This document shows, piece after piece, positions 58,483 to 64,000 of a stretch of DNA of 64,000 bases. Source of the stretch: Myxococcales bacterium. GTDB taxonomy: Bacteria; Myxococcota; UBA727; GCA-2721815. A program made the translations under genes and the position numbers. A model generated the notes under the pieces. It made no database searches. It was not told where the DNA came from and saw only the letters and a list, made by a program, of their open reading frames with translations. Position 1 is the stretch's first letter, and each line of letters starts with the position of its first letter. The stretch lies in the NCBI GenBank assembly GCA_002721815.1, contig PBLQ01000003.1, forward strand, positions 13,888 through 77,887, given 5' to 3'.

Positions 58483-58754
58483 GATCGTCTCTCCGGTTGG
58501 CGCCATCAGGCCCATTTTCAGCCGCTCTAAAGTATAAATGACCCAACAGGCGTTGACCAGCTTCAGTGGCCATACGCTGTATTTTAGGCGCTGAGCCGGT
58601 TGAATGTGGGCTTATCAAGGAATGCGCGTTATCCAATCCATGAGGAATGAGGCTTTCGGTTGCGCGCAGCAGCAATTTTTGCCAACTTTATCTCAGGGCC
58701 CAAAGTACTCTTTTCGTGAAGGTTTGATGCGCACAGAGGCCCGAAAGCGAGACC

Positions 58755-59555
58755 ATGGCAGCTGTTCAATCCCCGGTACTTGAACTCGATGGAATCACCA
58801 AGACGTTTAAAGATCGTCGCAATGGTGAGGTGACAGCGCTCAGGAATGTTTCTTTGGCGCTGTTTGCGGGAAAATGTGTGGGCTTGGTGGGCGCATCAGG
58901 CAGCGGCAAATCAACATTGGCGCGGGTCATGATGCAATTGCTGACCCCTGATGAAGGGACCATTCGCTTCAATGGCGAACCATTGCCGAAGAAACTCTCA
59001 TCAGTGCAAGAGCTCGACTACCGAAAGCACGTGCAAATGATTTTCCAAGATCCTTTTGCTTCTCTGAACCAAGTACATACCGTGGCGTACCACCTGAGGA
59101 GAGCATTGTTGCGCCATGATTTGGTCAAGAAAAACGAACTCCAACCAGCACTCAAAGCGCTGTTGGAGCGGGTTGGCTTGGCGCCTGCCGAAGCCTACTT
59201 GTCCAAAAAACCGTTTGCGTTGTCGGGGGGACAACGACAAAGGGTGGCCATTGCCAGAGCCCTTGCTGTGGCGCCTCGGGTGGTGGTGGCCGATGAGCCC
59301 ACTTCCATGCTCGATGTATCGATTCGTGCGGGTGTCCTTCGTTTGTTGAACGAGCTGAAAGAGGCACAACAGTTGAGCATGTTGTTGATCACGCACGACT
59401 TGGCGAGTGCACGGTACCTCTGCGATACCATTTGCGTGATTAACGAAGGTCGCATTGTAGAAAGGGGCGAAACAGATAAAATCTTGAATGCACCTGAACA
59501 TCCCTATACCCAAAAGCTGTTAAGCGCGTTGCCTCAGCTACCCACTCATGAATAA
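58755..59555 (+). CDS. Oligopeptide-type ABC transporter ATP-binding protein (OppF/DppF-like)
   Basis: The 266-residue protein has Walker A GASGSGKST, signature LSGGQRQRVAIARAL, Walker B VVVADEPTSMLD and the C-terminal HPYTQKLL motif typical of the Opp/Dpp/nickel branch. It would energise import of peptides, or here possibly oligosaccharides. The OppB/C permeases, the OppD partner and a binding protein are absent from the window, so it is an orphan subunit. A beta-glucosidase gene begins 12 bases after its stop, suggesting one transcript and a sugar substrate; archaeal and bacterial Opp-family importers for glucans are known. Confidence 0.88.
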   Translation: MAAVQSPVLELDGITKTFKDRRNGEVTALRNVSLALFAGKCVGLVGASGSGKSTLARVMMQLLTPDEGTIRFNGEPLPKKLSSVQELDYRKHVQMIFQDPFASLNQVHTVAYHLRRALLRHDLVKKNELQPALKALLERVGLAPAEAYLSKKPFALSGGQRQRVAIARALAVAPRVVVADEPTSMLDVSIRAGVLRLLNELKEAQQLSMLLITHDLASARYLCDTICVINEGRIVERGETDKILNAPEHPYTQKLLSALPQLPTHE

Positions 59556-59567
59556 AAGGACAGCGTA

Positions 59568-60929
59568 ATGAAACATGAATTTCCGGCAGATTTTCTTTGG
59601 GGCCATGCCACCTCTTCTTATCAAATCGAGGGTGCCCATGACCTAGATGGTCGTCAACCCTCGATTTGGGACCGATTTTGTGAGACGGATGGTAAAATAG
59701 AGGACAAGAGCGATGGCCGAATCGCCTGTGACCACTACCACCGTTGGGCGTCAGATCTTGACGTCATCAAAAATCTGAATGCGCAAGCTTACCGATTCTC
59801 AGTGGCATGGCCTCGTGTTGTGCCCACTGGGACAGGTCCATTGAACGCCGAAGGATTGGCTTTTTATGACCGCTTGGTCGATGGTTTGCTCGAACGCGGC
59901 ATTGAGCCCTGTGTGACCCTGTATCACTGGGACCTTCCCCAAATACTCCAAGAGCGTGGCGGTTGGCCGGAGCGATTCATCGTCGATGCGTTTAATGACT
60001 ACACCGAACACGTGGTCAAAGGGTTAGGGGACCGTGTGAACATGTGGATCACACACAACGAACCCTGGTGTGCCAGTGTCTTGGGATACGAAAACGGAGA
60101 ACATGCGCCTGGCGTACAGGATGTGTACCAGGCCATGAAAGCAGCGCATCACTTGTTGTTGTCTCATGGTACCGCCACCGAAATTATTCGCGGCCACGTC
60201 CCAGATGCCAAAGTGGGCATTACACTGAATCTGTGTCCCGCTTACAGTGCATCACCCAGTACTGCCGACGAAAAAGCCACTCGATTTTTTGATGGCACCT
60301 TTAATCGGTGGTTCATGGATCCCCTTTATAAAGGCAGTTACCCTCAAGATGTTATCGAGGAGCGTCATCGTTTGGGACAAATCAGTGAACCCACTTTAGA
60401 TTATGTTCTAGACGGTGACCTCAAAACCATCGCCACCCCAACCGATTTTTTGGGCATTAATTACTACAGCCGCGCGATTATTCGAGATCATTCCATTCCT
60501 GAATCTGAAAACGAAAAACGGACACTTCATGACCCGCCAAAGGCCGAACTCACGGATATGGGTTGGGAGGTGTACCCCGAAGGCCTGTACGATTTAATGA
60601 TGCGGGTTCATCAAGACTACGCACCCGCTTCTGTTTATATTACAGAAAATGGGGCAGCCTTTCCCGATCAGATCGAACCTGATGGCACCATTCGCGACGC
60701 GCACCGGCAGCAATATTTCGAATCCCATTTGGCGCAGCTGCACCGGGCCATCGCCTCTGGAGTACCTCTTGATGGTTATTTTGCCTGGTCCTTGATGGAT
60801 AATTTTGAATGGGCTTTTGGCTATACAAAACGGTTTGGTGTGGTTCGGGTAGATTACGACACCCAAAAACGTACCATCAAGAACAGCGGAAAATGGCTGC
60901 GCGACGTGTATTCCAATAACGGATTTTAA
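59568..60929 (+). CDS. GH1 beta-glucosidase
   Basis: The 453-residue cytosolic enzyme hydrolyses terminal beta-glucosides. It begins with the GH1 N-terminal signature FPADFLWGHATSSYQIEG. The acid/base Glu165 lies in THNEPW and the nucleophile Glu360 in YITENGA. The DGYFAWSLMDNFEWAFGY segment near the end forms the sugar-binding pocket. AAGGA precedes the ATG by eight bases. It sits between an Opp-type ATPase and a secreted glycosidase, which fits uptake and breakdown of a beta-glucan. Confidence 0.95.
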   Translation: MKHEFPADFLWGHATSSYQIEGAHDLDGRQPSIWDRFCETDGKIEDKSDGRIACDHYHRWASDLDVIKNLNAQAYRFSVAWPRVVPTGTGPLNAEGLAFYDRLVDGLLERGIEPCVTLYHWDLPQILQERGGWPERFIVDAFNDYTEHVVKGLGDRVNMWITHNEPWCASVLGYENGEHAPGVQDVYQAMKAAHHLLLSHGTATEIIRGHVPDAKVGITLNLCPAYSASPSTADEKATRFFDGTFNRWFMDPLYKGSYPQDVIEERHRLGQISEPTLDYVLDGDLKTIATPTDFLGINYYSRAIIRDHSIPESENEKRTLHDPPKAELTDMGWEVYPEGLYDLMMRVHQDYAPASVYITENGAAFPDQIEPDGTIRDAHRQQYFESHLAQLHRAIASGVPLDGYFAWSLMDNFEWAFGYTKRFGVVRVDYDTQKRTIKNSGKWLRDVYSNNGF

Positions 60930-60955
60930 CTGAAACCAACTGACAAGGTTTTCAG
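60930..60955 (+). promoter_or_regulatory. Hairpin between the two glycosidase genes
   Basis: CTGAAACC (60930-60937) pairs with GGTTTTCAG (60947-60955; one bulged T) around a 9-nt loop. It lies directly after the GH1 stop and just before the next start. It lacks a T tail, so it is more likely to affect mRNA stability or translation of the downstream gene than to terminate. Confidence 0.35.
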
Positions 60956-60973
60956 GGAATGGTAGCTTGGATT

Positions 60974-63900
60974 ATGCGTTCTTTTGTGCGTTCTTATATG
61001 CATTTCGTTTTCATGTTTGGTTTGTTTGCGGGGCCAATGGACGCTTCAGCACAAGCGGGTCCACGTATTGCGGTTCACCAAGACGAGCAAGGCTTTTACG
61101 TGAGCATCGATGAAGAGCCCACCCTCATTCGTGGCATGAACTGGGGATATGTCCCCATCGGTCAGAATTATTCATACGATTTTTGGGCCAAGCCGAAACC
61201 TTTTATCCAAAAAGTGCTCGATAAGGAGATGGCGCTGTTGCGTGCCATGGGGGTGAACGCCATCCGGCAATATGTGGGCATCCCCCCTGAATGGGTAACT
61301 TATATTTACGAAAAGTTTGGCATTTATACCATGGTGAACCACACGGTGGGTCGCTACGGCTTTTTGATCGATGGTGCATGGGTACCACGGATAAACTACG
61401 CGGACGAGAAAACAAGAGCCACCATCAAGGCGGACGTTCTCAAGTATGCCGAAATGTATAAGGACGTGCCCGGGGTGATGATGTGGCTTTTGGGGAATGA
61501 AAACAATTACGGATTGGAATGGCAATCTTTCGAGATCGAAAATTTACCCAAAGACGAGCAGCATCGGGCCAGGGCGGTTCATCTCTACAGCATGATGGGT
61601 GAAATCTTAAGCGCGATTAAATCCATTGATGGTGATACTTTGCTGGCTATTGCCAATGGCGATCTACAGTACCTTGACCTCGTCAAAAAACATTGTGTTC
61701 ACATGGACGTCTTTGGCTCCAATGTGTACCGGGGGATTTCGTCCCGAGACCTCTTCGACAGGGTTCGCGATGAGCTGGGTGTGCCGTTCGTTTATACTGA
61801 GTTCGGCGCGGACGCATATGACGCGAAAGCCATGCGTGAAGATGGGGCAACCCAGGCAAAATATCTGTTGGGACAGTGGCAAGAAATTTATGAACACACT
61901 TACCCCCACGGCAAAAGTGGTGTGGCGGTTGGTGGATTTATTTTTCAGTGGTCCGATGGATGGTGGAAATACAAACAAGAAGAGAACCTATCGGTCCACG
62001 ATACCACGGCATCCTGGTCTAATGGCGGGTATCCCGAAGATTGGATGCCAGATGGCAACAACATGAACGAGGAGTGGTTTGGCATCAACGGGAAAACCGC
62101 CAATAATGACGATGGTACTTTTGACGTTCAACCACGCGAAGCCTATTTTGCACTCCAAAAAGCCTTTGCGCTCAATCCGTACGATATGGATGCGACCCCA
62201 GATAAAATCGAGACACATTTCGCGGCCATCAATCCCACTCTGTTGACACCTCTGAGTATGGCGTACCGTGCTGACGCTAAAGCTAAGGAGCTTTCCAAGG
62301 CTTATCTCTCCGATGTGCGTTTTCTCATGTCGGTCCATGGCTCGAACCGAACCGATGCGCCTTCTGATACCTCCAATATTACCAGCTTAGACCACATGCA
62401 ATCGCTCTACAGCACCTTCACCGTGCAGCCGTCGAAAAAACTTCGTGCCAATGCCACCTTGAATGTGATCGGCAATGTGGCTCAGAACCGTATTGACGAA
62501 CTGTTCTATGAAAACCGGGCGCAGGCCCTTGAATTGCAGTTGGCTGACGGCACCACCAGAAGTATTCAAGGTGGAGAGCAAATCAAACTTTATAATGCTG
62601 AGTTCGAATGGGAAACGCCCTGGGGACAAACCACCGGTTATTTTCGAACGGGACATTTTCATTGGGGTTACGAGGGTGACCTTTTTGGTTTTTACCCTGA
62701 AGCATTTTATGGGCCCAATATCGATATTTACAACGTGGATGTTCCCATCGGTATTGAAATTGAGGGCAAGCAAGCACTTGAAGGCTTGTCCATTGCAGCA
62801 GGGCCTCAAGTTTTCTGGGGCGCCAATCCGATGGTTATGGCCAAATATTTTCGAAGCCTGGGGGCTGTCGACGTTGCCGTGCTGCATCGTGAAGACGTGG
62901 CGCAGATGGCATCCGGGGCGCAGACCCGTGCCGTTGCCGAGCCGCGTACCCGACGAACGGCGCTCAATGTCTACTCGCACATGGGCCCGTTGAACATTGA
63001 ATGGGGCGGCCTTTGGTCGGGCTCGGACAAACTCGGTTGGGACTATATTTCGGCGCGACCCACCGGTGGGCGGGGGTATTTGGATTCCGGCTACCTCATC
63101 TTGGAAGACAAAATTTATTGGCTGGACACTTTGGGGACGAAGCTGCGATTGGAATATAAGGAAGGCCCCGTCAGCATGCATGCACAGGGCGGCTACAAAG
63201 GGCTCGTGGCTGATGCCGGTATTGATCAAAGAATTAACATCACGGGATGGCAACTCAAAGAACCCGCTTCAGGAAACAACTATCATGCTCTGGCGGGCGC
63301 TGCATGGCGATTTGGTTTTTTTGAGTTGGCGCCGCAAGTCTTGTATCAAAAACCCCTAGAGGCACCGCTGCCCACAATCGAGGGCTTGTACAGTGCGGCC
63401 ACCAATGTTTTTTATCCTGACATTACGCCGAGGGACCGGCTGAACAGCCCCTTTTTAGTCCTAGATAACCGAGAAATGTTAGCTGCAGAACTTTTATTTT
63501 CTTTTGACCCTACGCCAGGGAGTTGGATGTGGATGTGGGACAATCCCCTCAAAGAAGACGCCCATTTGGCCTATCACGTCAGGGCCATATACCGTCATCA
63601 GCCCACGACACGTGATGCCACCATCGGGTTTGCGGCCGATGGAAGTCTGAACCGTTTTCATGCATCGCCCCCTGCGCAAGACGTGTGGGACCTCGGTGTC
63701 GGGGCGATCAGTAACAACGGGGCGCTGAAGACCATTAGTAATATCTACGTTGGGGAAAATCAGACCAGTGGTTTCGATGACCGTTTAATCTTCCGGTATG
63801 GTGCAGATATCGAAGCCATTTATGGGAAGTTTCGAGCCCAAGCCTGGGTGAAATTCAACGACTGGGGGCCCTTCGATTATTACCGTGATTACAATCTTAC

Positions 63901-64000
63901 ATTTCCTTTTCAGGGGTTCCTTTCTGGCTCGTACGAGTTGCCGGTGGAAGAATTTGGTGACACCACATCGAGAATTGGTATTTCTGCCTACGGGCGAACC
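60974..64000 (+). CDS. Secreted clan GH-A glycosidase fused to a predicted beta-barrel (3' end beyond window)
   Basis: The frame is open to the window edge (1,009 residues visible). I favour the ATG at 60974, giving a signal peptide ending ASAQA; ATG 60959 is in frame. Residues ~30-420 form a TIM barrel like the catalytic domain of GH2: IRGMNWGYVPIG, a GNEN motif with acid/base Glu176, and VYTEFGAD with nucleophile Glu276. From about residue 470 the sequence changes to long alternating strands rich in aromatic and Gly residues (for example TGYFRTGHFHWGYEGDLFGF), which looks like an outer-membrane barrel. No GH2 jellyroll is seen in front. It could be a self-anchored surface glycosidase feeding glucan products to the cell. 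Substrate not determined. Confidence 0.75.
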   Translation, partial: MRSFVRSYMHFVFMFGLFAGPMDASAQAGPRIAVHQDEQGFYVSIDEEPTLIRGMNWGYVPIGQNYSYDFWAKPKPFIQKVLDKEMALLRAMGVNAIRQYVGIPPEWVTYIYEKFGIYTMVNHTVGRYGFLIDGAWVPRINYADEKTRATIKADVLKYAEMYKDVPGVMMWLLGNENNYGLEWQSFEIENLPKDEQHRARAVHLYSMMGEILSAIKSIDGDTLLAIANGDLQYLDLVKKHCVHMDVFGSNVYRGISSRDLFDRVRDELGVPFVYTEFGADAYDAKAMREDGATQAKYLLGQWQEIYEHTYPHGKSGVAVGGFIFQWSDGWWKYKQEENLSVHDTTASWSNGGYPEDWMPDGNNMNEEWFGINGKTANNDDGTFDVQPREAYFALQKAFALNPYDMDATPDKIETHFAAINPTLLTPLSMAYRADAKAKELSKAYLSDVRFLMSVHGSNRTDAPSDTSNITSLDHMQSLYSTFTVQPSKKLRANATLNVIGNVAQNRIDELFYENRAQALELQLADGTTRSIQGGEQIKLYNAEFEWETPWGQTTGYFRTGHFHWGYEGDLFGFYPEAFYGPNIDIYNVDVPIGIEIEGKQALEGLSIAAGPQVFWGANPMVMAKYFRSLGAVDVAVLHREDVAQMASGAQTRAVAEPRTRRTALNVYSHMGPLNIEWGGLWSGSDKLGWDYISARPTGGRGYLDSGYLILEDKIYWLDTLGTKLRLEYKEGPVSMHAQGGYKGLVADAGIDQRINITGWQLKEPASGNNYHALAGAAWRFGFFELAPQVLYQKPLEAPLPTIEGLYSAATNVFYPDITPRDRLNSPFLVLDNREMLAAELLFSFDPTPGSWMWMWDNPLKEDAHLAYHVRAIYRHQPTTRDATIGFAADGSLNRFHASPPAQDVWDLGVGAISNNGALKTISNIYVGENQTSGFDDRLIFRYGADIEAIYGKFRAQAWVKFNDWGPFDYYRDYNLTFPFQGFLSGSYELPVEEFGDTTSRIGISAYGRT

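Noticed and set aside
1-64000. tRNA, rRNA, CRISPR arrays, insertion sequences, phage genes
   Set aside because: No cloverleaf-like segments, regularly spaced repeats with spacers, transposase motifs or terminal inverted repeats were seen. Many long open frames inside the giant genes are antisense shadows of their repetitive Asp/Gly/Cys codons.

Overview
This 64 kb window comes from a Gram-negative bacterium that looks like a Myxococcota or related deltaproteobacterial-type lineage. The evidence is: several very large secreted proteins built from 'Myxococcus cysteine-rich' (DUF4215) repeats, MopE-like CDG-DNDCDG repeats and thrombospondin type-3 calcium repeats; a C-terminal MYXO-CTERM-like sorting tail; many lipoproteins and outer-membrane barrels; and moderate G+C. 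I saw no tRNA, rRNA, insertion sequence, phage or CRISPR array. Species identity cannot be fixed from the sequence alone.

Layout. Position 1-1829: a truncated Cys-rich lipoprotein, a secreted unknown and a free-standing CheB-type methylesterase domain. 2139-4779: PEP carboxykinase (pckA) with a structured leader and a strong terminator, then an inner-membrane-anchored protein made of VPV/IPI repeats. 4889-26671: an apparent operon of a ~4,095-residue lipoprotein, a ~2,868-residue LamG/cadherin/TSP3 surface protein (ATGA-coupled start) and an outer-membrane barrel. 26687-29367: an AhpD-like enzyme, an outer-membrane protein and a thioredoxin-fold lipoprotein. 29585-40684: a 3,699-residue Ig-like plus Kelch lipoprotein. 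40790-44762: an RND/MMPL exporter, a YceI-like lipoprotein and a methyltransferase. 45027-49820: a same-strand run of lipoprotein, outer-membrane protein, CruF-like membrane protein, small membrane protein, MAPEG protein and MsrB. 49817-53628: an ABC exporter pair, a methyltransferase and MnmH. 53816-64000: a POT peptide transporter, M23 peptidase, Cys-rich lipoprotein, cyclic-nucleotide-binding protein, Opp-type ATPase, GH1 beta-glucosidase and a glycosidase fused to a predicted barrel that runs off the right edge.

Main discovery. Two genes that look broken are best read as selenoprotein genes. On the minus strand, one AhpD-like reading frame (26687-27394) is interrupted only by a TGA exactly where the second Cys of the family CxxC belongs (CFYU), and an E. 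coli-like SECIS hairpin follows it. On the plus strand, a secreted barrel-like protein (46795-47841) has two in-frame TGA codons three codons apart, giving a U-S-G-U motif just after the signal peptide, again followed by a short G-loop hairpin. The window also encodes MnmH, the tRNA 2-selenouridine synthase, which independently indicates that this organism uses selenium. With MsrB downstream of the UxxU protein, a cell-envelope selenium/thiol redox theme is plausible but is inference.

A second theme is the cell surface. Four lipoproteins spread over the window carry the same short N-terminal Cys motif (C-x4/5-C-x2-G-[LF]-x-C ... CV), which suggests a paralogous family of surface modules.
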